Source: Propionibacteriaceae bacterium
GTDB lineage: Bacteria; Actinomycetota; Actinomycetes; Propionibacteriales; Propionibacteriaceae
Reading direction: 5' to 3'
Length of the DNA stretch: 50,935 nt
Assembly: GCA_905372155.1 (NCBI GenBank)
Contig: CAJPNZ010000011.1
Coordinates: 1 to 50,935, forward strand
Shown here one piece after another: positions 9,028 to 17,453 of this stretch (position 1 is its first letter; every line of letters starts with the position of its first letter). The translations under genes were made by a program, and so were the position numbers. The notes under the pieces were generated by a model. The model did not search any database, was not told where the DNA came from, and worked only from the letters and a program-made list of their open reading frames with translations.

Positions 9028-10248
9028 ATGGATAAGATTCCTTGGAACAAGAAACTCAAGAGTATTGCTTGGTCAGCTAGACAGTTTCGGCCGCTCCCCG
9101 TGGTGAGCATTGTCATCTTCGCAGCTGGGGTGACCCTGTTCACGCCACTGGATATGGAGACCTCAGACAAGATCTCGCTCTTCTCGTTGATCACAGCATT
9201 CTGCGGAGCCTTGCTGGTGGTAGCCGAGCTCAGAATGAACCAGAACACTACCAAATGTAATTTGATTATCAAATTGAACTCATACTACCACGATAACAAT
9301 TCATTAATGAAGGTGTACGAGGCACTCGAAGACGAGAATCGCAATCTTGCTGGCGAGTCAAATTTCACACATATCACAAAGAGCGAGATCGCTTCGTTCA
9401 TGGATTTTTACGAGAACATCGCATACTTGACGAAAGCCAAAGTCATTAGCATAGCAGATATTGACGATCTCTTCGGCTACCGATTCTTCTCGTTCATGCA
9501 TTGTCCCTATTTGCAAGAGTGCCACATTCTTCCATCTTCGTCCTCTTACATTCAGATCTTCGGTCTCTATGAGAAGTGGATTCAGTATCGCGAAGACCGC
9601 GCGACTCACGGTGTGGACGGGGCCGTTACGGTGCGATCCACGAATAGATACGAGAAGGACTACCTAATCAAACGCCTGTACTTGCACGACCCAGGTTACG
9701 GCCCGCGAGTAGAATACGGCAGCCTGGAAAATAAGGAGAAGTACATCCACTTGCTGGGTGTGACTTTTCCCGAGGTATCCAAAGTCTTGGCACTGCAGGA
9801 CGACTGCGTGCCACCGAATACACCTCTCAAAGAGTATATTCCTCTAACGCGAAGTAAATTGTTGGAATCCATGCACCTTGACCGCTGTATTGGAGCCTAT
9901 GTTGACGACAAACTCATTGGTTTCGCGATCTTCGTGTCGAACCGCAGCGGGTCAAGAAACCTTGGAGCGTCGTTAGCCGGTGTCAAGCCAGCCAAAGCCA
10001 TCACCTTCGATGCCTTGTTCGTTCATCCAGACTTCAGGGGGCTCGGCATTCAGCGCAAATTCATCAAGTTGTGTAGACAGTTCGCCATGGAACACGATGT
10101 CACAGATGTGTACGCCATTACTGCACCCAACAATCCGCATGCACAGAGAAATTTCCTACTTAGCGGGTTCGAACTGACCCCTCCGAAAAGAGTCAACGAA
10201 ATGGGGGGCATCCTGCTACATCTCAAATTGACATCCACGACCCCGTGA
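9028..10248 (+). CDS. Membrane-anchored GNAT-family N-acetyltransferase fusion
   Basis: A 406-residue protein of unusual layout. Two hydrophobic segments lie near the N-terminus (around VVSIVIFAAGVTLF and LFSLITAFCGALLVV), then comes a helical middle region of about 130 residues resembling membrane-linked DUF4760-type proteins, then a C-terminal GNAT domain. The GNAT acetyl-CoA signature is seen in FVHPDFRGLGIQRKFI, followed by the terminal motif NPHAQRNFLLSGFEL. Base composition is clearly AT-richer than its neighbours and codon use is different, pointing to recent acquisition. ATG 9028 has AGATAGG eight bases upstream; a GTG at 9010 is a possible alternative. Target unknown; it sits at the edge of the defence island. 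Confidence 0.75.
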   Translation: MDKIPWNKKLKSIAWSARQFRPLPVVSIVIFAAGVTLFTPLDMETSDKISLFSLITAFCGALLVVAELRMNQNTTKCNLIIKLNSYYHDNNSLMKVYEALEDENRNLAGESNFTHITKSEIASFMDFYENIAYLTKAKVISIADIDDLFGYRFFSFMHCPYLQECHILPSSSSYIQIFGLYEKWIQYREDRATHGVDGAVTVRSTNRYEKDYLIKRLYLHDPGYGPRVEYGSLENKEKYIHLLGVTFPEVSKVLALQDDCVPPNTPLKEYIPLTRSKLLESMHLDRCIGAYVDDKLIGFAIFVSNRSGSRNLGASLAGVKPAKAITFDALFVHPDFRGLGIQRKFIKLCRQFAMEHDVTDVYAITAPNNPHAQRNFLLSGFELTPPKRVNEMGGILLHLKLTSTTP

Positions 10249-10562
10249 GTTGAGCTGGCAAATACGGGGCAACCAAAAACACCCCGGCTCTTCACTTTAG
10301 GCTGCATAGGGCGCGTTCTGCGACGCTAAGGAGGATGCGTATGCGGTAGGCGGAAGAGCGATAATCAAGACTTGCGGATCGGGTATGTCATGTGGTGTAG
10401 GCGCCATCTCCTGATTGATGGTCGATGGTCCGTGGGTAAGGCCAGTGCTCACCCGAGCTAGTCGCGAAAGGCGGGCAGTACGTCGAGGTCGTCGGTGATC
10501 TTCACAGCCATTTTAGGAACTTCGCCCTGTAGTCGACGGCAAACGCTGTTGCTGCGGCTAGG

Positions 10563-11615
10563 TGTACTCGGCTATCAGGTTGGTGACAGTCGGCTGATGG
10601 GGGTTGGTTTCCGAGGGGGTATGGTTGCGTTCATTGTTGTAGTGGTGGAGCCGAGGGCGAGCGTGTCAGCGTATCTTTGATTGCTTCGGAAGGGCTGCCG
10701 GCAGGCCTGTTTGGTTTGCAGGGTCTGGTTGAACCGTTCCACTTTCCTGTTCTGCCGGGGGCAGTGTGGGCGGATGGACACATGTTTGTTCCCGCGCTGG
10801 TCCAGTAGTTCGGCCAGCGCGGGGCTGCGCGTATATGACCAGTGGTTGTCGCTCATGAACCGCTCGACCCGGATCCCGGTATCTGTGTAGGCTGCCAGGG
10901 CGCGGGCCAGGAAACCCACCGGTGGCTGCGGTCTTGTCGTCCAGGATCTCAGCGTAGGCACAGCAGAGTAGTCATCGACCACGGAAGTGGGGATAGTCGT
11001 AACCGAGCTTGGAGTTTCTTGCGGGCAGCGGTGGAGTCCATCTGGCGGCCATGGAGCCTCCAGCTGCCTGCGTCAGGGATCCTGCCCAATCTTCTTCACA
11101 TCGGTGTGGCCCAAGAAACCGGGCTGGTCGTGCTCGTAGTGGATCGCGGTGGTCTTCAATGCCCGGATCACAGTGCTGGTGAGCGGGTCGAGTTCGCGCA
11201 TGCGAGGCATGTGGTGATGGTGCGTGTCGGGACGCCCCTGCGGGCGGCGATCCACTCCGGGTCTCGATGTTGCTCACGACGCAGCCGTAGGACCTGGTGC
11301 TCGACCTCGAGTGGCGTCCGGTTCAGGTGATGATGCGGGGCGCTGGAACGATCCGCGATCCCGGTTTCGCCACGTTGTCGGTATCGGTTCAGCAACCGGT
11401 GAGCACACTGACGAAAGATCCCCACCGCTGGGCCACAAGCCCATCCCTCGACAATGACACGGTGAACCAGCAACAGCCGACCACGAACAGTCAAATCAGG
11501 CCTCAGAGCGGGACACGAGGACCTCCAGTTGATCGGCGTGAACGCTTTCAACGCCCCACTCAGAGGGCCTCCTTTTCATCAACACCCGGTGTCACCCACA
11601 TCCCGGCCGAGTACA
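10563..11615 (-). mobile_element. IS481-family insertion sequence, decayed
   Basis: An element of about 1,053 bp bounded by imperfect 25-bp terminal inverted repeats that begin TGTACTCGGC at both ends (10563 onward, and reverse-complemented up to 11615); about 19 of 25 positions pair. The length is right for IS481. It encloses a frameshifted transposase on the minus strand. No target-site duplication is apparent. The right end abuts a fragment of a MocR gene. Confidence 0.7.
10575..11500 (-). pseudogene. IS481-family transposase (frameshifted)
   Basis: Pieces of one transposase appear in order but in different minus-strand frames. The N-terminal helix-turn-helix part (about 11500-11170) contains HRLLNRYRQRGETGIADRSS and EVEHQVLRLRREQ. 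A middle part (about 11170-11070) contains YEHDQPGFLGHTDVKKIGQ. The DDE/integrase core (10982-10575) contains ERFMSDNHWSYTRS and PRQNRKVERFNQTL and ends PPISRL-like. At least two frameshifts separate the parts, so the enzyme is inactive. Confidence 0.8.
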
Positions 11616-11873
11616 CCTGGCGGCGGATCGTCGGCGGTTCCGGCCTGTGGGTGGACACCGGAACGGACGCCGTCGCCTTCGTCGAGCAGGCCAAACGGGC
11701 CGGGGTCAAGCTCGCCGCCGGACCGGGCTTCTCACCCCCACGACGGTTACCGCACGATGCTGCGACTACCCCTGTGGCACGACGGAGCCGAACTGAAACG
11801 AGGATTGGGCGCCGCCTTCGGCGAATAGAGGCCACAGGTGGCAATGCTGTGACCACGGGCCGTGGCCCGGGCG
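11616..11873 (+). pseudogene. Duplicated 3' fragment of the MocR regulator gene
   Basis: This stretch repeats, at roughly nine bases in ten, the last part and 3' flank of the MocR gene at 30687-32057 (mate about 31846-32102). The reading IVGGSGLWVDTGTDAVAFVE is preserved, then an extra C in the run after FSP shifts the frame. The similarity includes the GC-rich hairpin after the stop. It begins exactly at the right end of the IS481 element, so the 5' part was probably lost in an IS-mediated rearrangement. Confidence 0.8.
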
Positions 11874-11910
11874 AAAATAGCCGCTCCAGCCAAGAACTTT
11901 GGGGATGGAA

Positions 11911-11938
11911 CTGCAACATTGTTACAGCTTGTTACAGT
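11911..11938. repeat. 28-bp direct repeat, copy A (TGTAACA-type operator)
   Basis: Identical to 13363-13390 except for one base. It contains an inverted repeat built on AACA-TTGTTACA and a further TGTTACAGT. It lies just beyond the 3' end of the AlbA_2 gene (stop at 11949). It may be a second regulatory site or one of two boundaries of a small mobile cassette. Confidence 0.7.
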
Positions 11939-11948
11939 TCATTACAGT

Positions 11949-13355
11949 TCAGGTGAGGTGCCAGGTGGCGCGTGGGTCCTGCTTGGCGGAGCCTTCCCGG
12001 ATGACGAGTCCGAGTTCTTCCAGCTGGGCTAGCGCCCGGGTGGCGGTCATGCGGGCTACCCCTGCCAGTTCGGCCAGCGCCCCGGTGGAGAGCGGCTCCC
12101 CCGTCTGGCGCAACGTGTTCAGGATGGCGATCGCGCTGCGGGTGAGCCGGGAGCGGATTTCTTCGGGGAGCGCCTCCTGCGCCGACAAGGTGAGGGTCAC
12201 CGAGGAAGAGGATTGGAAATAGTGGGGATCGACGAGCCCGCGTCCACGCATCTCGGCGAATAGCCGCGCAATCCCTTCCCCGAGCTCCCTGGTGTACCCC
12301 AAGTCGGCGCACACCCGGGCGATGCGCGGGTTACGGGCATAGCGCCGGATATCGAGCGGGCGTTGGGGTTCGACGATGCCCGGGAATCGTCCTGGCGAGG
12401 TGATCTCGATCCGGCTTGGGAAAATCTCAAAGCGAATGTGGTCGCCCATGGTGCTGTACGAGCGATGAACGACGGCGTTGACCAGTCCCTCCAGCCAGGC
12501 ATCCCGGGGAATCCGGGAGATGGGTTCGAAGGTGCCCGCGTCACTCAGTTGCTGCCAGGCGGGCATCATGTCCTCGATCTGGCGGATGGCTTCGGAGATC
12601 TGCCGCAGCAGGGAGCCTTCCACCCGGCGGTCCTGTTCGAGCGTCATGTTTCGTCCCACGCCCCGGTGTTCCGCCCCGTACTTGAGAATCCGGACGACGG
12701 CATTGGGAAACTCACGCTGGGGACGCTCGTCGAACAGCAGCTCGCTGGCCACGGTGAGCCGACCCCGGCGATCCACCAGGTCGCGCGCGGCCAGCGCACC
12801 CTCAATGGTCGCCGCGCCGATGCGTTCGGCGTAATCCGCCAGGGCCTGCTGGTCGAGATCCACCAGGGTGAGGTTCACGGGAGTGGCTTCATAGTGCGCC
12901 ATGCCCCGATCGAACACGAGCTCACGCTGCTGCGCGGCAGTCAACCGCCGCGACTCATCGCCAACCCGCAGGTAGCACTCACCCTTCTGGGTGACGTGCA
13001 CGGTCTCCCCCGGAGCGATGTTCAGCAGGACGAGAGTGGCCGGCTCGCCTTCGGCGTCCAGCGCCTCAACCTCTTCCACCCGGGCGCGTACCGGCGGTTC
13101 GGTGTAGTCGAGACAGGCTTGCCGCAGCTCGTTGCGCCGCTGCGCTGGCACGTCCTCCACCTTGCCGTCGTGGAGCCCAACGACGATCACCCCGCCATCG
13201 GCGTTGGCCATAGCCACCAGCGGGACCGCGAGATCGCGTGGCGACACGCGAGCGGACTTGCGCTCGAACCACTGATCTTCCGCAAGGGCCAGCAGCGCTG
13301 GCCCCACCTGCTCTGGGGTCAACGTCAGGCTACGATCCACGACTGCCGAGGTCAT
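11949..13355 (-). CDS. AlbA_2 (Schlafen AlbA-like) and HATPase_c_4 ATP-binding protein with C-terminal winged helix
   Basis: A 468-residue protein of the AlbA_2/Divergent_AAA_4 family, often annotated as an ATP-binding transcriptional regulator. The N-terminal AlbA_2 domain shows EDQWFERKSARV and MANADGGVIVVGLHDG (about 25-60). A HATPase_c_4 part shows LEGLVNAVVHRSYS and RELGEGIARLF (about 285-390). The last 70 residues form a helix-turn-helix with TGALAELAGVARMTATRALA. Its start codon is eight bases from a TGTAACA/TGTTACA palindrome, suggesting autoregulation, and a near-identical repeat follows its 3' end. It is divergent from the restriction locus and could regulate it. Members occur in phage-defence islands; the exact role is unknown. 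Confidence 0.8.
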   Translation of the reverse strand: MTSAVVDRSLTLTPEQVGPALLALAEDQWFERKSARVSPRDLAVPLVAMANADGGVIVVGLHDGKVEDVPAQRRNELRQACLDYTEPPVRARVEEVEALDAEGEPATLVLLNIAPGETVHVTQKGECYLRVGDESRRLTAAQQRELVFDRGMAHYEATPVNLTLVDLDQQALADYAERIGAATIEGALAARDLVDRRGRLTVASELLFDERPQREFPNAVVRILKYGAEHRGVGRNMTLEQDRRVEGSLLRQISEAIRQIEDMMPAWQQLSDAGTFEPISRIPRDAWLEGLVNAVVHRSYSTMGDHIRFEIFPSRIEITSPGRFPGIVEPQRPLDIRRYARNPRIARVCADLGYTRELGEGIARLFAEMRGRGLVDPHYFQSSSSVTLTLSAQEALPEEIRSRLTRSAIAILNTLRQTGEPLSTGALAELAGVARMTATRALAQLEELGLVIREGSAKQDPRATWHLT

Positions 13356-13362
13356 AGAGTAA

Positions 13363-13390
13363 CTGTAACATTGTTACAGCTTGTTACAGT
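13363..13390. promoter_or_regulatory. TGTAACA/TGTTACA operator upstream of the AlbA_2 gene (direct repeat copy B)
   Basis: A perfect 7-1-7 palindrome TGTAACA-T-TGTTACA (13365-13379) is followed by a further TGTTACA (13382-13388), eight bases before the minus-strand ATG. The whole 28 bp recurs beyond the far end of the gene at 11911-11938. The likely ligand is the winged-helix domain of the AlbA_2 protein itself. Confidence 0.6.
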
Positions 13391-13604
13391 GTTGCAGCTT
13401 CTCCAGCACGAGTTTCCCAGCCCAGCACGGGCCGGGGTCGTCGCCACTCCATGCAGCGGTGAGGTGTTCTGCCGACGAGGCGGGCCCAGGTTGCTGCGCG
13501 ACCGCCCGGGTACGGCGCCCCAACACCGGGAGGGTGTGGCCCGCCGCATGCAGTCCCGGTTGTCAGGCATGGCCTCTCCCGGTTTTGCCAGTGGGCTCTA
13601 GTAC

Positions 13605-13618
13605 GGTGTGAGCACACC
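13605..13618. promoter_or_regulatory. Palindrome in the restriction-locus promoter region
   Basis: GGTGTG-AG-CACACC is a perfect 6-2-6 inverted repeat 46 bases upstream of the hsdM start. Its place suits an operator or promoter-overlapping element for the five-gene operon. No promoter hexamers are convincing enough to call. Confidence 0.35.
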
Positions 13619-13663
13619 TGCTGAGAACAGCATTTAGCGCGCCGTTGGCGTAGGAGACACACG

Positions 13664-15235
13664 ATGGCACCGACCACCAAAGAGGCCCAACGGGCCGAGT
13701 TGCACAAGACCATCTGGCGGATCGCCAACGACCTGCGCGGCTCGGTGGACGGCTGGGACTTCAAGGCCTACGTCCTGGGCATGCTGTTCTACCGGTTCAT
13801 CTCAGAGAACCTCACCGCCCATATCAACCAGGGCGAGCACGAGGCCGGGGATCCCGATTACGACTACATCGATGAGTCCGATCACCGGGCCTCCGACATC
13901 CTTGACGGCGTCGTGGCAGAGAAGGGGTTCTTCATCTTCCCCTCGGAGCTGTTCGCCAATGTCCGCGATCGGGCGCCCCGGGACGAGAAACTGAACGAGA
14001 CCCTGGAGCGGGTATTCCGCAACATCGAGGGGTCGGCGGTCGGCACGGCGGCCGAGGGCGCGTTGAAGGGCCTGTTCGATGACCTTGACGTCAATAGCTC
14101 CAAGCTTGGCCCGACGGTGCTCAAGCGCAACGGGAAACTCGCCAAGCTCCTGAACGCGATCGGCGATCTGCCGCTGGGTAATTTCGAGGACAACTCGATC
14201 GACCTTTTCGGGGACGCCTACGAATACCTCATGGGCATGTATGCCTCGCAGGCCGGCAAGTCCGGTGGGGAGTATTACACCCCGCAGGAGGTCTCGGAGC
14301 TGCTGGCCCGGCTGACGGTGATCGGCAAAACCGCGGTGAACAAGGTCTACGACCCGGCCTGCGGGTCGGGGTCGCTGCTGCTGAAGTTCGCCAAGGTTCT
14401 CGGGCCAGACCGGGTCCGCAACGGGTTCTACGGGCAGGAGATCAACCTGACCACGTACAACCTGGCGCGAATCAACATGTTCTTGCACAACATCAACTAC
14501 GAGCACTTCAGCATTGAGCACGGCGATACCCTGACCGATCCCAGGCATTGGGATGATGAGCCGTTCGAGGCGATCGTGTCGAATCCTCCCTATTCGACGA
14601 AGTGGGAGGGAAACGATAACCCGCTGCTCATCAACGACGAACGATTCGCCCCCGCCGGGGTGCTGGCGCCGAAGTCGAAGGCGGACCTGGCGTTCACCAT
14701 GCACATCCTGTCGTGGCTGAGCGTCAACGGCACCGCGGCGATCGTCGAGTTCCCCGGCGTGCTTTACCGCGGGGGTGCGGAACGCAAGATCCGCAAATAC
14801 CTCATCGACAACAACTACGTGGATGCCGTGATCCAGCTGCCGCCGGATCTTTTCTTCGGCACCACCATCGCCACCTGCATCATCGTGCTGAAAAAATCGA
14901 AGCCCGAGAACACGGTGCTGTTCATCGACGCCTCGGGTGAGTTCAGCCGGGTCGGGAACAAGAACAAGCTGCTGCAGCAGAACCAGGATCACATCCTGGA
15001 AACCTTCACCGCCCGCCGCGACGTGGACCACGTAGCCAAGCTCGTGACCAACGAAGACCTCGCGGCCAACGACTACAACATCTCGGTGTCCTCCTATGTC
15101 GAGAAGGAGGACACCCGCGAGGCCGTGGACATCCAGGCCCTCAACGCCGAGATCGCCCGCATCGTCGCCCGCCAGGCCGAGCTTCGCACCGAGATCGACG
15201 CCATCGTCGCCGACCTGGAGGGAGAGCCGTCGTGA
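13664..15235 (+). CDS. hsdM: Type I restriction-modification system methylase subunit
   Basis: A 523-residue N6-adenine methyltransferase subunit. It has the N-terminal HsdM helical domain (WDFKAYVLGMLFYRFIS, about 27-45), SAM motif I DPACGSGS (about 230-237) and catalytic motif NPPY (about 306-309, in VSNPPYSTKW). Length is normal for the family. With HsdS it forms the M2S1 methylase, and with HsdR the restriction complex. GGAG six bases before the ATG sets the start. It leads a five-gene chain joined by 4-base overlaps at every junction, so all five products are expected to be co-translated. Confidence 0.95.
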   Translation: MAPTTKEAQRAELHKTIWRIANDLRGSVDGWDFKAYVLGMLFYRFISENLTAHINQGEHEAGDPDYDYIDESDHRASDILDGVVAEKGFFIFPSELFANVRDRAPRDEKLNETLERVFRNIEGSAVGTAAEGALKGLFDDLDVNSSKLGPTVLKRNGKLAKLLNAIGDLPLGNFEDNSIDLFGDAYEYLMGMYASQAGKSGGEYYTPQEVSELLARLTVIGKTAVNKVYDPACGSGSLLLKFAKVLGPDRVRNGFYGQEINLTTYNLARINMFLHNINYEHFSIEHGDTLTDPRHWDDEPFEAIVSNPPYSTKWEGNDNPLLINDERFAPAGVLAPKSKADLAFTMHILSWLSVNGTAAIVEFPGVLYRGGAERKIRKYLIDNNYVDAVIQLPPDLFFGTTIATCIIVLKKSKPENTVLFIDASGEFSRVGNKNKLLQQNQDHILETFTARRDVDHVAKLVTNEDLAANDYNISVSSYVEKEDTREAVDIQALNAEIARIVARQAELRTEIDAIVADLEGEPS

Positions 15236-16245
15236 CCAGGGGAGCAGCCGGTGAGGTGATCCTCTACCGGCGCGACGACGGCGCCCCCGCGCTTGAGGTA
15301 CGCCTGGAGGAAGAGACCGTCTGGCTCAGCCAGCAGCAGATCGCCGAGCTGTTCCAGACCTCCCGCACCAACGTCGTCGAGCACCTTCGGAACATCTACG
15401 ACGAAGCAGAGTTGGACGAGGCTGCAACCTGTCGGAGATTCCGACAGGTTCGCACCGAGGGTTCCCGTCAGGTCGCCCGGGAGATCCCGTTCTACAACCT
15501 TGATGCCATCATCTCAGTCGGCTACCGGGTGAAGAGCAGGGTCGCCACCCAGTTCCGGATCTGGGCGACCGAACGCCTGCGGGAGTACCTCATCAAGGGT
15601 TTCACGATGGATGACGCCAAGCTGAAGAATCTTGGTGGCGGCAGTTACTGGCGTGAGCTGCTGGAACGCATCCGTGACATCCGCAGTAGCGAGAAGGTGC
15701 TGTACCGGCAGGTGCTGGACCTCTACGCCACCAGTGTGGACTACGACCCGCGCGCACCAGAGACCACTGAGTTCTTCAAGATCGTCCAGAACAAGCTTCA
15801 CTACGCCGCACACGGGCAGACCTCCGCGGAGGTCATCGCCGCCCGAGCCGATGCCACGAAGCCGAACATGGGGCTCACTTCGTTCAGCGGCGAGCGACCC
15901 CGCAAGTCCGATGTCACGATCGCGAAGAACTACCTTGGCGAGTCCGAGCTGAAGAAGCTCAACACCTTGGTGTCGGCCTACTTCGATGCGGCGGAGTTCC
16001 GTGCGCAGAACCACGAGCCCACCTACATGAGCGACTGGCTCGCCCACCTCGACCGCCTCATCGTCGCCATGGACGCTCCTGTCCTGCGCGGCTCCGGCAG
16101 CGTCAGCCGCGAACGGGCAGTAGCCCACGCCGAGGGCGAGTACGCCAAGTATCGCGCCCAGCTGGCAACCACCCCGACCGAAGTTGAAGAAGCCTACCTG
16201 GAATCCATCAAACGCGCCCAGCGCGAGATCGAAGGCAAGAAATGA
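15232..16245 (+). CDS. RhuM-family protein within the type I restriction operon
   Basis: A 337-residue member of the virulence RhuM family, recognised by the N-terminal segment ETVWLSQQQIAELFQTSRTN (helix-turn-helix-like), then YNLDAIISVGYRVKS and RIWATERLREYLIKGF. The GTG start overlaps the hsdM stop as GTGA. Its stop overlaps the hsdS start as ATGA. RhuM proteins are repeatedly found embedded between hsdM and hsdS in type I loci; the biochemical role is not established. The C-terminal half is charged and helical and may mediate assembly. Confidence 0.85.
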   Translation: MTRGAAGEVILYRRDDGAPALEVRLEEETVWLSQQQIAELFQTSRTNVVEHLRNIYDEAELDEAATCRRFRQVRTEGSRQVAREIPFYNLDAIISVGYRVKSRVATQFRIWATERLREYLIKGFTMDDAKLKNLGGGSYWRELLERIRDIRSSEKVLYRQVLDLYATSVDYDPRAPETTEFFKIVQNKLHYAAHGQTSAEVIAARADATKPNMGLTSFSGERPRKSDVTIAKNYLGESELKKLNTLVSAYFDAAEFRAQNHEPTYMSDWLAHLDRLIVAMDAPVLRGSGSVSRERAVAHAEGEYAKYRAQLATTPTEVEEAYLESIKRAQREIEGKK

Positions 16246-17453
16246 GCCAAATCGACAAACTGATCGCAGACCTATGCCCGGATGGGGTGAGTCAGTATCA
16301 GCTAGGGGAGATCGCGGGCTACTCAGACACTCGAGCACAAGCTTCCCACCTTGATAAAACCACCTTTGTGGGCGTGGATAATCTTCTGCCAAACAAGGGA
16401 GGCAGGGTTGATGCAAGCCACGCACCAAACACATCCAGCCTAACCGCTTACGAGGCTGGAGATCTACTACTCGGTAATATTCGTCCCTACCTGAAGAAAA
16501 TCTGGCTTTCAGACAGAACTGGTGGATGCAGCGGCGATGTCCTCGCCATTCGCCTTTCGAAGGCATTTCACCCAATAGTCGATGCCAGATTTCTCTACTA
16601 CACGCTATCATCAGATAAATTCTTCTCCTACGCCACGCAACACTCAAAAGGCGCCAAGATGCCACGAGGAGACAAGGCAGCGATCTTGAAATTCCGCGTC
16701 CCCGTTCCACCGCTTGAGGTGCAGCGGGAAATCGTGAGAGCGCTGGATAAGTTCACCCAGCTGGAAGCGGAGCTGGAAGCGGAGCTGGAAGCCCGCCGCC
16801 GCCAGTACGAATACTATTTGGATAGGCTTATCACGTTTCGTGTAGAAAACGAGGTGCCATGGGTCGCAATTGGCGATCTAGGGTTGATTTTCCGAGGTAA
16901 GCGGTTCACCAAGAGCGACTATGTTGACTCAGACGGGATAGGGGTCATTCACTACGGAGAGATTTATACCAGATACGGCACCACCGCAAATCAAGCGACT
17001 TCTCAGGTCCGATCCGACCTAGGACCTGTGCTACGATACGCCCGTAAAGGTGACGTTATCTTGACCGACGTTGGAGAAACGGTTGAGGATGTCGGGAAAG
17101 CGATGGCATGGCTCGGAGAGGAGCCTGTTGCGGTGCATGATCACTGCTACGTGATACGTTCCGAACTGGACGCCTCCTACCTCGCCTATACGATGCAAGG
17201 AAATGACTTCCGCAAAGCTAAGGAACAAGCTATCGCCCGCACCAAAGTAAAGACTCTATTGCTGGACGGACTAAAGCGAATCAAAGTCCCCATCCCTCCC
17301 CTCGAAGAGCAACGCCGCATCGTCTCGATCCTGGACAAGTTCGATTCCTTGGTGAACGATCTCAGTATTGGTCTTCCGGCGGAGCTGGCGGCTCGGCGGA
17401 AGCAGTACGAGTATTACCGGGACCGGCTGCTGACCTTTGAGGAGAAACGATGA
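16242..17453 (+). CDS. hsdS: Type I restriction-modification system specificity subunit
   Basis: A 403-residue DNA-recognition subunit with two target recognition domains (about 10-165 and 205-365). Each ends in the typical spacer helix: VPVPPLEVQREIVRALDKF then EARRRQYEYYLDRLITF for the first, and IPIPPLEEQRRIVSILDKF then ARRKQYEYYRDRLLTF for the second. The two halves are internal homologues, as usual. The first spacer helix carries a tandem LEAE repeat (16761-16792). The recognition domains are lower in GC than the spacer segments and than hsdM, consistent with domain exchange. Confidence 0.92.
   Translation: MSQIDKLIADLCPDGVSQYQLGEIAGYSDTRAQASHLDKTTFVGVDNLLPNKGGRVDASHAPNTSSLTAYEAGDLLLGNIRPYLKKIWLSDRTGGCSGDVLAIRLSKAFHPIVDARFLYYTLSSDKFFSYATQHSKGAKMPRGDKAAILKFRVPVPPLEVQREIVRALDKFTQLEAELEAELEARRRQYEYYLDRLITFRVENEVPWVAIGDLGLIFRGKRFTKSDYVDSDGIGVIHYGEIYTRYGTTANQATSQVRSDLGPVLRYARKGDVILTDVGETVEDVGKAMAWLGEEPVAVHDHCYVIRSELDASYLAYTMQGNDFRKAKEQAIARTKVKTLLLDGLKRIKVPIPPLEEQRRIVSILDKFDSLVNDLSIGLPAELAARRKQYEYYRDRLLTFEEKR
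16761..16792 (+). repeat. 12-bp tandem repeat in the HsdS spacer helix
   Basis: CTGGAAGCGGAG occurs twice in full and a third time for 8 bases, encoding LEAELEAELEA in the helix between the two recognition domains. In the EcoR124I family, change in the number of a 4-residue repeat at this same place alters the spacing of the bipartite target. Confidence 0.8.

Noticed and set aside
12363..13601. Long plus-strand frame opposite the AlbA_2 gene
   Set aside because: No motif and low-complexity composition; the minus-strand gene explains the region fully.
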